DNA from: Paludibacter sp. UBA5753
GTDB lineage: Bacteria; Bacteroidota; Bacteroidia; Bacteroidales; Paludibacteraceae
Length of the DNA: 37,883 nucleotides
Direction: 5' to 3'
Assembly: GCA_002427615.1 (NCBI GenBank)
Contig: DIFH01000036.1
Location: 7,937 to 45,819 of the forward strand
The translations under genes and the position numbers were made by a program. The notes beneath the pieces were generated by a model, which searched no databases, was not told the origin of the DNA, and saw only the letters and a list, made by a program, of their open reading frames with translations. Below, piece after piece: positions 8,016 through 15,335 of the stretch. Position 1 is the first letter of the stretch. Each line of letters begins with the position of its first letter.

Positions 8016-8396
8016 ATGAAACGGATTTTCAGTATTGCCATTTTTGTTTTGTTGGCAACATCGATGTATGCAGCCTCGAAAGTCGAAGTGTATTATTTTC
8101 ACTACACACGCCGTTGCGTAACCTGCCAGGCAGTTGAAGCCGAATCCCAAAAAATCATTTCAACGCTTTATCCCAAAGAAATGAAGGAAGGCAAAATAGA
8201 ATTTATCGGGGTAAATCTCGATGAGAAAAACAGTAAAACCATCGCCAGAAAATGCAAGGCTGAAGGTCAGTCGCTTTTGGTAATAAGTGGGAATAAACGC
8301 ATCGATTTGACGGAAGAAGGCTTCATGTACGCCAAAACCAAACCGGAAAAGTTAAAAGCAGAACTTAAAAAGGTCATAGATCCACTGCTAAAATAA
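8016..8396 (+). CDS. ArsF-like thioredoxin-fold protein, nitrophenyl arsenical reductase subunit family
   Basis: 126 residues with an N-terminal signal peptide (MKRIFSIAIFVLLATSMYA), so it is likely periplasmic or membrane-anchored. The mature part begins with a beta strand (KVEVYYFHYTRRC) and a CVTC redox site (about residues 34-37), followed by a thioredoxin-like layout. This resembles the ArsF family, described as a subunit needed with ArsE for reduction of nitro-aryl trivalent arsenicals. The signal peptide is visible in sequence, but the enzymatic role is family knowledge, and ArsF-like genes also occur beside CcdA-like proteins with no arsenic link. It follows the upstream gene by 6 bases and precedes the ArsG-like gene by 7, so the three are one operon. 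Confidence 0.75.
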   Translation: MKRIFSIAIFVLLATSMYAASKVEVYYFHYTRRCVTCQAVEAESQKIISTLYPKEMKEGKIEFIGVNLDEKNSKTIARKCKAEGQSLLVISGNKRIDLTEEGFMYAKTKPEKLKAELKKVIDPLLK

Positions 8397-8403
8397 TTTG
8401 AAA

Positions 8404-9102
8404 ATGGAGATTTTACAGGCTATTCTTGATAACTCGCAATATGCATTCGTAACCGCTTTTGTGCTGGGATTGATGACCGCTATCAGCCCCTGTCCTTTGG
8501 CTACGAACATTTCGGCTATCGGGTTTATTAGTCGGGATATTGAAAACCAAAAGCGCGTTTTTTACAATGGGTTGACTTATACGCTCGGGCGTGCCATAAG
8601 TTATACCGGATTGGCGGTGATACTTTATTCCGGCGCAAGCAAGATGCAGGTTTCCATGCTTTTTCAAGGTTGGGGCGAGAAGATTTTAGGCCCGCTTTTG
8701 ATCCTTACCGGACTGCTGATGCTCGATGTTATCAAACTTAATTTTCCGGGACTTTCAGGGTTGACCGATAAAATAGGTGAGAGAAGCAAAGGCAGTTATT
8801 GGAGCGCTTTGTTGTTGGGAATGGTTTTCGCATTGGCTTTTTGTCCGTACAGCGGCGTGCTGTTTTTTGTAATGCTGATTCCCCTGACCATTTCGAGTGC
8901 AAGCGGATTGTATCTGCCTGTTGTTTTTGCCATTGCTACCGGTTTGCCGGTAATTTTATTCGCCTGGCTTTTGGCTTTTGCTGTGGGTAATGTAGGGAAA
9001 ATGTATAACCGCATTAAAGTGTTCGAGCTTTGGTTCAGGCGGGTGGTCTCGATAGTTTTTATCGGAATCGGGATTTATTATATTGTGATTTTGTGGGTTT
9101 AA
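8404..9102 (+). CDS. ArsG-like permease (CcdA/DsbD-type membrane protein)
   Basis: A membrane protein of 232 residues with six or so transmembrane segments and two cysteine-proline motifs: SPCPLATNI in the first helix and AFCPYSG in the fourth. These are the redox cysteines typical of CcdA/DsbD-type proteins. In organoarsenical operons the ArsG family acts as an efflux permease for aromatic aminobenzylarsenicals, paired with ArsE and ArsF. I place the start at the ATG 8404; the in-frame TTG at 8398 is less likely. It starts 7 bases after the ArsF-like stop. It could equally be a disulfide reductant shuttle feeding the periplasmic ArsF-like protein, which the sequence cannot tell apart. Confidence 0.75.
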   Translation: MEILQAILDNSQYAFVTAFVLGLMTAISPCPLATNISAIGFISRDIENQKRVFYNGLTYTLGRAISYTGLAVILYSGASKMQVSMLFQGWGEKILGPLLILTGLLMLDVIKLNFPGLSGLTDKIGERSKGSYWSALLLGMVFALAFCPYSGVLFFVMLIPLTISSASGLYLPVVFAIATGLPVILFAWLLAFAVGNVGKMYNRIKVFELWFRRVVSIVFIGIGIYYIVILWV

Positions 9103-9103
9103 A

Positions 9104-9132
9104 CTCTCTCTGATCCTCTCAAAGAGAGAGAG
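9104..9132. repeat. CTCTCT/AGAGAG inverted repeat between arsG-like and permease genes
   Basis: CTCTCTCT (9104-9111) can pair with AGAGAGAG (within 9123-9132) around an 11-base loop. There is no T-run after it, so it is not an obvious terminator. It may attenuate or protect the operon message between the ArsG-like gene and the permease. Confidence 0.4.
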
Positions 9133-9192
9133 AATGATATTGTTGTCGACTCATTTTCAGATTCATTCATTTTCAAGTCAATCTATCATACC

Positions 9193-10224
9193 ATGAATCT
9201 TCAAATTCTCAAATCGAGGAATTTTCAAATCATTTTGGTTTTGCTACCTCTTTGGTTTTTGACATACCATTATTTGCAACCTTTTACCGATTGGCTGATT
9301 GAAAGCGCATTCGGTCTGCCCAGAAATAAACATTTGACCGAGGCATTGAGGTTCTTTATTTTTGAAGCGCCCAAAGTAATGTTATTGCTTGCGCTGATTA
9401 TTTTCGTGGTAGGAGTTATTCGAAGCTATTTTACCGCCGAACGAACCCGGAAAGCGCTCGAAGGCAAAAAAACCTTTACCGGAAATGTGATGGCTGCCGG
9501 ATTGGGAATTGTAACGCCATTTTGTTCGTGTTCGGCCATTCCGTTGTTTTTGGGATTTGTGGAGTCAGGCATTCCGTTGGGCGTTACTTTTTCATTTCTG
9601 ATTGCTTCGCCTATGATTAACGAAGTAGCTATTATTTTGCTCTACGGACTCTTCGGTTGGCAAACGGCTCTTATTTATGTTGTTACGGGACTTACGATAG
9701 CCATTTTCGCCGGTTGGGTTATCGGCAAACTGAAACTCGAGAAATGGGTAGAGCCGTGGGTTTATGAAACTCAATTGGGGAATTCAGAGATGGATGAGGA
9801 TCGAATAAGTTTCGATATCCGTATCAGAATGGGATTTGAAGCAGTAAAAGAAATTGTCGGGAAAGTTTGGCTCTACGTAATGCTGGGAATCGCCATTGGA
9901 GCCGGAGTTCACGGCTTCGTGCCCGAAAATTTCATGGCTTCGTTGATGGGAAAATCGACCTGGTATTCCGTTCCGCTTTCCATCCTCATTGGCATTCCGC
10001 TTTATTCCAACGCCGCCGGAATTGTTCCGATTGTTTCGGTGTTGATCGAAAAAGGAGCATCGTTAGGCACTGCTTTAGCCTTTATGATGTCGGTAATCGG
10101 ACTTTCGTTGCCCGAAATGGTAATTCTCCGCAAAGTGCTGAAAATACCTTTGATACTCACTTTTATAGGCATTGTAGGATGCGGAATCATGGTAGTGGGC
10201 TTCCTGTTTAATTTTATTTTTTGA
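9193..10224 (+). CDS. ArsP-type permease (organoarsenical efflux, DUF318 family)
   Basis: A 343-residue inner-membrane protein with about eight to ten hydrophobic segments. The signature GIVTPFCSCSAIPLFLGF (about residues 105-125), followed by SFLIASPMINEVAIILLYGLFGW, identifies the permease family that includes ArsP, which exports methylarsenite and trivalent aromatic arsenicals. A second copy-like motif, SVPLSILIGIPLYSNAAGIVPI, lies in the C-terminal half, consistent with internal duplication in this family. It follows the ArsG-like gene by 90 bases, across a CTCTCT hairpin, so it is probably cotranscribed at a lower level. The family also has members of unrelated or unknown function, so the arsenic link rests largely on the neighbours. 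Confidence 0.75.
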   Translation: MNLQILKSRNFQIILVLLPLWFLTYHYLQPFTDWLIESAFGLPRNKHLTEALRFFIFEAPKVMLLLALIIFVVGVIRSYFTAERTRKALEGKKTFTGNVMAAGLGIVTPFCSCSAIPLFLGFVESGIPLGVTFSFLIASPMINEVAIILLYGLFGWQTALIYVVTGLTIAIFAGWVIGKLKLEKWVEPWVYETQLGNSEMDEDRISFDIRIRMGFEAVKEIVGKVWLYVMLGIAIGAGVHGFVPENFMASLMGKSTWYSVPLSILIGIPLYSNAAGIVPIVSVLIEKGASLGTALAFMMSVIGLSLPEMVILRKVLKIPLILTFIGIVGCGIMVVGFLFNFIF

Positions 10225-10298
10225 AAGTTAGTCCTTGTCCCTGCCTGTTGTTATTGAATATTTTGCCAAAAAAATACACCAAATTGAAAGATAAAGTA

Positions 10299-11417
10299 CT
10301 ACTTGACTATTCGATACACATTCCCCGGCAGGCATTTCACCACGCCTTTAAATTCCATTTCGAGCAAAAGAGATGAAATTTTGCTGATTGGTTTTTCTAA
10401 TTTCAGGGAAAGTTCATTCAATTGTAAGCCTTCGGAATTCAGGCGCAAGGTGGAAACTATCTGTTGCTCTTCATCGGTAAGGTCGAGAAATAAAGTGGTT
10501 TGAATATTCGTGGGGGATGACGCATCCTGTTTCTCCCAATTCATAAAGCGTAAAATATCTTCAGCCGATTCGATCAACGAAGCTTTATTGTTTTTAATCA
10601 ACGCATTGCATCCACCCGACCATTCATCGTCTACACGACCAGGAAAAGCAAATACATCGCGATTGTAATCGTTTGCCATTTCAGCGGTTATAAGCGCTCC
10701 TCCACGCACAGCCGATTCCACTACTACTGTTGCATCGCACAGTCCGGCAATGATGCGGTTGCGTTGCACAAAGTTTTGTCGGTCGGGGTTGGTGTGGCTC
10801 AGGTATTCGGTAAGCAACATGCCTTTTTCGAGCATTTTCACGGCAATAGATCGATGTGCAGCCGGATAAATGCGGTCGAGCCCGTGGCCTACTATGCCGA
10901 TGGTCGGGAGCTCATATTCGAGCGCCGCTTTGTGGGCGCTAATATCGATGCCATAAGCCACACCGCTGACAACGATAGTATTCGATTGAAGGCGAGCCAG
11001 ATCGGCAATAAGTTTTTTGCAGTTCTCTCTACCGGTTTCGGTGGCATTGCGCGTCCCTACAACGCCGATAAATTTTCCGTCGTTCAAGCTGCAATTGCCT
11101 TTGGTATAAATCATAATGGGCGAATCGGGACATTCCTTGAGGCGGAAAGGATAATCGCGGTCGGTAAAATAGAAAGGCTGAATTTTATTTTTAATTATAA
11201 ATTCTATCTCTTCTTCAGCCCGTTTCAACACATCCTGTTTCACAATTTCTCTTGAAAGCACATCGCCTATACCGGGTATTTTAGCCAGGTTTTGTTGTTT
11301 CTCGCCGAAAACTGCCTCTGCACTTCCCAGATAAGCAATCAGATTTTTGGCTAAATTATTTCCTATTCCTTTTATCAGGGTAATCCCGATTTTATATTTT
11401 AAAGTTTCGTCGTACAT
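10299..11417 (-). CDS. dprA: DNA-processing protein DprA
   Basis: DprA binds single-stranded DNA entering the cell during natural transformation and loads RecA on it; in many bacteria without known competence it is still conserved. The 372 residues include an N-terminal helix-hairpin-helix region (IKGIGNNLAKNL, IPGIGDVL), the Rossmann domain with VGTRNATETGR (about residues 120-130), SGVAYGIDISAHKAAL, RNRIIAGL and SAVRGGALITA, then the FAFPGRVDDEWSGGCNALI signature. A C-terminal winged-helix (DML1-like) domain spans about 305-372. It overlaps the VanZ-like gene upstream by 19 bases, so translation is probably coupled. Confidence 0.95.
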   Translation of the reverse strand: MYDETLKYKIGITLIKGIGNNLAKNLIAYLGSAEAVFGEKQQNLAKIPGIGDVLSREIVKQDVLKRAEEEIEFIIKNKIQPFYFTDRDYPFRLKECPDSPIMIYTKGNCSLNDGKFIGVVGTRNATETGRENCKKLIADLARLQSNTIVVSGVAYGIDISAHKAALEYELPTIGIVGHGLDRIYPAAHRSIAVKMLEKGMLLTEYLSHTNPDRQNFVQRNRIIAGLCDATVVVESAVRGGALITAEMANDYNRDVFAFPGRVDDEWSGGCNALIKNNKASLIESAEDILRFMNWEKQDASSPTNIQTTLFLDLTDEEQQIVSTLRLNSEGLQLNELSLKLEKPISKISSLLLEMEFKGVVKCLPGNVYRIVK

Positions 11418-11806
11418 GGTTTAAATTTTATTTTTTTAAACAGATACATGACAATCAGTCCGATCGAAACGCCAAGAATATCGGCAAACCAATCGATCCA
11501 TTCAGCCGAACGGGGATAAAACCATAACTCCTGGGCAATTTCAACAAATGCCCCAAATAATAAGGGGAAAACAATGCAGGAAAATATAAAATAGTTTCTG
11601 CGGTTTTTTATTACCCTGGTGTTTTTACTGAAATCTGTTACCAGAATAAATGTAAAAAAAGAATAAAGCACAATATGTACAATTTTATCGAGATACTCAA
11701 TTTTTATCGGAGGCAGTTTATTGAATTCTGAAGTCGGAGTAAACGACAGATACAATATTGCAAGTAGCGTTAATGTTGATTTCCAATAATTTCTGATAAT
11801 TGACAT
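11399..11806 (-). CDS. VanZ-like family membrane protein
   Basis: 135 residues with four predicted transmembrane helices and a conserved VanZ-like core: KIVHIVLYSFFTFILV in helix two and, in the third and fourth, FGAFVEIAQELWFYPRSAEWIDWFADILGVSIGL. The acidic/aromatic EIxQ and D(x)ADxxGx positions are typical of VanZ and teicoplanin-resistance-like proteins; in Bacteroidota the role is unknown and is not evidence of glycopeptide resistance. It overlaps dprA by 19 bases, a pairing I have seen as common in Bacteroidales gene order, although that is from memory. Its promoter is probably in the 152-base divergent gap with the M48 gene. Confidence 0.8.
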   Translation of the reverse strand: MSIIRNYWKSTLTLLAILYLSFTPTSEFNKLPPIKIEYLDKIVHIVLYSFFTFILVTDFSKNTRVIKNRRNYFIFSCIVFPLLFGAFVEIAQELWFYPRSAEWIDWFADILGVSIGLIVMYLFKKIKFKPCTTKL

Positions 11807-11893
11807 TTAGATTGATTTTTAATGGTTTGATTTCAAAAAAAATAAAACGGACGTTGATTTAATCAAGAAGATATTAAAAATAAGAAATGAATT

Positions 11894-11913
11894 TTTATCT
11901 TTGCAAAGATAAA
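11894..11913. promoter_or_regulatory. 20-bp perfect palindrome carrying a -7 box on each strand
   Basis: TTTATCTTTG (11894-11903) is followed directly by its reverse complement (11904-11913). Each strand therefore carries TATCTTTG, a full TAnnTTTG match: at 11896-11903 for the M48 gene (ATG 56 bases downstream), and at 11904-11911 for the VanZ/dprA pair (leader about 90 bases). No clean TTTG -33 box is present for either, so one may be unused or activator-dependent. Confidence 0.55.
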
Positions 11914-11958
11914 TGATTGGACATAAATAAAAAATACTAATTCAAATAAATTACCATT

Positions 11959-12750
11959 ATGAAAAAATTTTCGTTATTAATTTTGACAGCGTTATTTTTG
12001 GCATCCTGCTCAAGCGTTTTGATTACCGGACGTAAACAATTGCTTTTAGTTTCCGATGCCGAAGTTTTATCAATGAGCGCTACGACTTACAAACAATTTA
12101 TCGATTCGGTGCCGGCATCGAAAGATGCGGTTAATTCATCTCTGGTGAAAAAAGTCGGGATCAATATATCCTCCGCTGTTATCAATTATCTTAAAAATAA
12201 CGGATTCGCTGCCGACACAGCCAACTACTCGTGGGAATTTAATTTGGTGAAAGACACCACCGTAAATGCTTTTTGTATGCCGGGCGGGAAAGTGGTTTTT
12301 TACGAAGGAATTTTACCAAAAACCCAAACCGAAGCCGGTATGGCAGTGGTGATGGGACATGAAATTGCACATGCCGTGGCCAAACACAGCAACGAGCGAT
12401 TGAGTCAGCAAATGCTTGCTCAATACGGAGCATCGATTACTGATATACTTTTATCGAATAAGCCGGCCGCTACAAGGCAAACTATCAATATCCTGTATGG
12501 CATTGGCGCCGAAGTCGGCGTAATTTTACCCTATTCACGCAAACATGAATACGAAGCCGACCGGCTTGGGTTGATTTTTATGGCGATGGCCGGTTACGAC
12601 CCGACCGAAGCGGTAGCTTTTTGGGAACGAATGTCGGCCGACAGTTCGGGCGCGGTATTTGAATTTATGAGTACTCACCCTTCGGATGCCAAACGTATTG
12701 CTAAAATGAAGGAATTGTTGCCCGAAGCTTTGGGCTATTATAAAAAGTAA
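11959..12750 (+). CDS. M48 family metallopeptidase, lipoprotein
   Basis: A zinc peptidase of 263 residues, probably anchored to a membrane on the periplasmic side. The signal sequence ends in a lipobox (LASC, Cys17). The active site HEIAH (H134, E135, H138) lies in VMGHEIAHAVAKHSNERLSQ, and the third zinc ligand is E199 in HEYEADRLG. These features match the Oma1/LoiP-like periplasmic M48 group, with roles in outer-membrane protein quality control in some bacteria. Its substrate is not known here. It diverges from the VanZ/dprA operon and is followed by a tandem repeat and a terminator. Confidence 0.9.
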   Translation: MKKFSLLILTALFLASCSSVLITGRKQLLLVSDAEVLSMSATTYKQFIDSVPASKDAVNSSLVKKVGINISSAVINYLKNNGFAADTANYSWEFNLVKDTTVNAFCMPGGKVVFYEGILPKTQTEAGMAVVMGHEIAHAVAKHSNERLSQQMLAQYGASITDILLSNKPAATRQTINILYGIGAEVGVILPYSRKHEYEADRLGLIFMAMAGYDPTEAVAFWERMSADSSGAVFEFMSTHPSDAKRIAKMKELLPEALGYYKK

Positions 12751-12793
12751 AGAGTCAAAAGTATCGAATTAAGCAAAACCTTGGTTTGCTCTT

Positions 12794-12825
12794 GCCTCTC
12801 GCCTCTCGCCTCTCGCCTCTCGCCT
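12794..12825. repeat. 7-bp tandem repeat (GCCTCTC) x4.5
   Basis: Four perfect head-to-tail copies of GCCTCTC (12794-12821) are followed by a partial GCCT (12822-12825). It lies 44 bases after the M48 stop and before a terminator, in noncoding DNA. The unit length of seven would shift the frame if it were coding, but no ORF crosses it. Confidence 0.85.
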
Positions 12826-12864
12826 AAAGTCGAGACAAGTAAAATTGAGACGCATCGTAAATTT

Positions 12865-12919
12865 AAAAAAAGAGGACGCATCAAAAGTAAGATAAACTCT
12901 TTTGATACAACCTCTTTTT
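12865..12919 (+). terminator. Two-level hairpin terminator after the M48 gene
   Basis: An outer stem (AAAAAGAGG ending at 12875 with CCTCTTTTT at 12911-12919) encloses an inner stem (ATCAAAAG 12880-12887 with CTTTTGAT 12899-12906), separated by small internal loops. The 3' end carries a T-run. It likely ends the M48 transcript about 115 bases after its stop and could work on both strands. Confidence 0.7.
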
Positions 12920-12977
12920 CTGTCAATGACTACTATGATATTCAATTCGTTGTTTAGTAGTGTGATTTGTTTGAAAA

Positions 12978-13002
12978 AGCCCTACATTTGATGTGTAGGG
13001 CT
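12978..13002 (+). promoter_or_regulatory. Hairpin overlapping a candidate -7 box before the GH2 gene
   Basis: A perfect 9-bp stem (AGCCCTACA at 12978-12986, TGTAGGGCT at 12994-13002) has a seven-base loop TTTGATG. The 5' arm and loop contain TACATTTG (12983-12990), a full -7 match. No TTTG lies 19-21 bases upstream. It could be an operator, a leader hairpin, or chance. Confidence 0.45.
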
Positions 13003-13040
13003 AATTCTGACAGATTTAAAATTAAAAAATATATATTGTA

Positions 13041-14867
13041 ATGAAGAAATATGCACATTTAACTGGTCTGATTTTGTTTTTGTTAAATTTCACAAACTTA
13101 TTTGCTCAGGTTTCTCCACAAATCATTAATGTGGATGGACGACAAACTCAGTCGCTCGATGGACTTTGGAAAACAATCGTTGATCCATTCGAAAATGGTT
13201 ATTATGATTATCGCCGTATGCCGTACAAAGGTGGTTATGGTTCTGACAAAGATATTACAGACAAAACTGTTTTGCAGGAATACAATTTTGCCACCGAGAA
13301 AACCCTTTTCGTTCCTGGAGATTGGAACACACAGCGTGCCGAACTCTATTATTATGAAGGAACTGTATGGTATCGAAATCGTTTTCAGTATCAGCTCAAA
13401 AATAACAAACGCGTTTTTCTACATTTCGGAGCTGTTAATTATGAGGCCATTGTGTTTGTTAATGGCAAAGAAGTCGGGAAACATGTGGGTGGATTTACCC
13501 CTTTCAATTTTGAGGTTACCGGACTACTCAAAACGGGTGAAAATTCGGTGGTAGTTAAAGTAGATAATAAACGATATTTAGAAGCTGTACCTACCATCAA
13601 TACTGATTGGTGGAATTATGGTGGAATTACCCGTCAGGTAAATCTGATTGAAACTCCAGCTACTTTTGTTCGCGATTATTATGTGCAACTAAAGAAGAGT
13701 GATAAAAATACTTTAACAGGATGGGTGCAGTTGGATGGGACTGAATTGAATAAGCCCGTAAAAATTGAAATACCAGAACTTAAAATTATTCAGCAACTTA
13801 CGCCGAATGTTAGCGGTTTTGCTGCGTTTGAATGTAAAATTAAACCGGAATATTGGACACCCGAAAATCCAAAATTGTATAAGGTAAATATTATTACTGA
13901 CAACGAAAAAGTTACCGACGAAATCGGTTTTCGTACCATTGAAACACAGGGAACCAAAATATTACTCAATGGAAAGCCAATTTTCCTTCGCGGAGTTTCT
14001 ATTCACGAGGAAGCGGCATTTCGTAATGGCAGGGCATATTCCAAAGAAGAAGATATAACTCTGTTGCAATGGGCAAAAGACATGGGTTGTAATTTTGTAC
14101 GTTTGGCACATTATCCTCACAATGAACAGATGATTCGTCAGGCTGAGCGCATGGGAATTTTAGTTTGGTCAGAAATTCCTGTGTATTGGACAATACAATG
14201 GAAAAATACGGATACCTACAAAAATGCGGAAAACCAGTTGACTGATAACATAACACGGGATAAAAATCGTGCAAATATCATCATTTGGTCTATCGCCAAC
14301 GAAACGCCACAAAGCCCCGAGCGTCTTAGTTTCTTGACCCGTTTAGCTGAGAAAACACGTTTGCTCGATCCGGTTCGTCTGCTTGGTGCAGCCATGGAAA
14401 AGGAAGAAATAAAACAAGATTTGATGACCGTGGACGATCCTTTGAGCAAAATTATGGATGTGTTGAGCTTCAATCAATATGTAGGTTGGTATGATGGGCT
14501 TCCCGAAAAATGTGACCGGGTAAACTGGACTTTTGAAATTCAAAAGCCGGTAATCATAACTGAGTTTGGTGGTTGCGCATTGTATGGAATGCGTGGCGGA
14601 AAAACCGAACGTTTTACCGAAGATTATCAGGAAGATTTGTATATTCGGAGTGTAAATATGCTGAAACGTATTCCGGGTTTGGCAGGATGCACACCCTGGA
14701 TTTTAAAGGATTTCCGTTCACCACGTCGTCAATTACGTGATATTCAGGATGATTTTAATCGTAAAGGATTGATATCTGACAAAGGTCAAAAGAAACGTGC
14801 ATTTTTTGTAATGCAAAAATGGTATGAGGAGATTAAAAAAAAGGCTGAAGAGTTTGAACGCAAATAA
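13041..14867 (+). CDS. GH2 glycoside hydrolase, probable beta-glucuronidase
   Basis: A secreted retaining glycosidase of 608 residues with a signal peptide (about 1-22). It has the full GH2 layout: N-terminal sugar-binding jelly roll (about 35-205), Ig-like domain (about 207-303), and TIM barrel (about 304-608). The acid/base is E421 in SIANE and the nucleophile E508 in IITEFGG. The C-terminal NRK (573-575) in DDFNRKGLISDKG sits where beta-glucuronidases carry the N-x-K motif that contacts the sugar carboxylate, so a uronic-acid substrate is likely; GH2 beta-galactosidase or another activity cannot be excluded. It lacks a T9SS or lipobox signal, so it should be periplasmic. It converges on the PUL and may or may not act with it. 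A hairpin over a candidate -7 box lies upstream. Confidence 0.85.
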   Translation: MKKYAHLTGLILFLLNFTNLFAQVSPQIINVDGRQTQSLDGLWKTIVDPFENGYYDYRRMPYKGGYGSDKDITDKTVLQEYNFATEKTLFVPGDWNTQRAELYYYEGTVWYRNRFQYQLKNNKRVFLHFGAVNYEAIVFVNGKEVGKHVGGFTPFNFEVTGLLKTGENSVVVKVDNKRYLEAVPTINTDWWNYGGITRQVNLIETPATFVRDYYVQLKKSDKNTLTGWVQLDGTELNKPVKIEIPELKIIQQLTPNVSGFAAFECKIKPEYWTPENPKLYKVNIITDNEKVTDEIGFRTIETQGTKILLNGKPIFLRGVSIHEEAAFRNGRAYSKEEDITLLQWAKDMGCNFVRLAHYPHNEQMIRQAERMGILVWSEIPVYWTIQWKNTDTYKNAENQLTDNITRDKNRANIIIWSIANETPQSPERLSFLTRLAEKTRLLDPVRLLGAAMEKEEIKQDLMTVDDPLSKIMDVLSFNQYVGWYDGLPEKCDRVNWTFEIQKPVIITEFGGCALYGMRGGKTERFTEDYQEDLYIRSVNMLKRIPGLAGCTPWILKDFRSPRRQLRDIQDDFNRKGLISDKGQKKRAFFVMQKWYEEIKKKAEEFERK

Positions 14868-14993
14868 CGCAAATACTCCCAAATCAATACGCAAGACCGG
14901 ATAACACAAACAGCCCGAATAAATTTATCGACTGGCGATCAAATTCTGCGTTTTGCAGTTACAGGTTCGGGACTGAATATCAATTGGATTTAA
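14868..14993 (+). pseudogene. Remnant of a CBM6-like domain C terminus, in frame after the GH2 stop
   Basis: Reading on in the GH2 frame past its stop (14865-14867) gives about 41 residues before the next stop at 14991-14993. The last part, ARINLSTGDQILRFAVTGSG then LNINWI, matches the closing strands of family 6 carbohydrate-binding modules, whose typical end is T-L-R-x-x-x-T-G-x-G-x-N-I-N-W. Only about 28 of the usual 130 residues are left, with no start codon, so this looks like a fragment of a deleted CBM6-bearing gene or of an older GH2-CBM6 fusion. Recognition is by eye. The match at several fixed positions makes chance unlikely, but a profile search should confirm it. Confidence 0.55.
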
Positions 14994-15043
14994 CTCAAAT
15001 ACTACCGATTCAGTTCTTTGAATTTAGTGCTTGAAAGAAAATT

Positions 15044-15171
15044 CGGTGTTTGATAAGAAAACGTCAAGGTCAAGGCGCACGAAGCAGCGAAAACACGGAG
15101 TCCCGCCAAGGTGAGATGAGTAGTTTTTGCTGCGAGTACAACCAGAGATGGACGTTTTCTTGCAAACACTG
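15044..15171. repeat. 128-bp element with nested inverted repeats
   Basis: The outer arms (15044-15065 and 15151-15171) pair over about 20 positions with one bulge and two wobble pairs; AAGAAAACGTC at 15055-15065 pairs perfectly with 15151-15161. An inner stem pairs GCAGCGAAAAC (15084-15094) with GTTTTTGCTGC (15123-15133), 10 Watson-Crick pairs plus one G-U. A small CGG/CCG hairpin sits in the loop. It lies between the convergent GH2 gene and the PUL, contains no ORF, and looks like a mobile repeat (MITE- or REP-like) or a structured RNA that could also end both transcripts. The rest of this 468-base gap (14994-15043 and 15172-15335) shows nothing but a small GAGTT/AACTC hairpin near 15273. 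Confidence 0.7.
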
Positions 15172-15335
15172 TATAAATATGCTCCTTTTATCAGAAAAAA
15201 AATGTAGTGCCCAAACCTCAAAAAAATGAAGTGGCTGAAAATTATAATTCTAAGACCAAATAGCTGCAGAATGAGTTAAAAACTCGACATTATATTTGTC
15301 TGATTGCTTATGCCTGAATATTCATAGATCGAAAG

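Noticed and set aside
8398..8403. TTG start for the ArsG-like gene
   Set aside because: An ATG in the same frame lies two codons later, leaving a 7-base gap to the ArsF-like gene; TTG adds only two residues.
12794..12825. Short repeat array taken as CRISPR
   Set aside because: The unit is seven bases with no spacers, so it is a simple tandem repeat.
15291..15298. TATATTTG promoter-like box on the plus strand downstream of the PUL
   Set aside because: No plus-strand gene follows; it would only drive antisense RNA into the T9SS gene.
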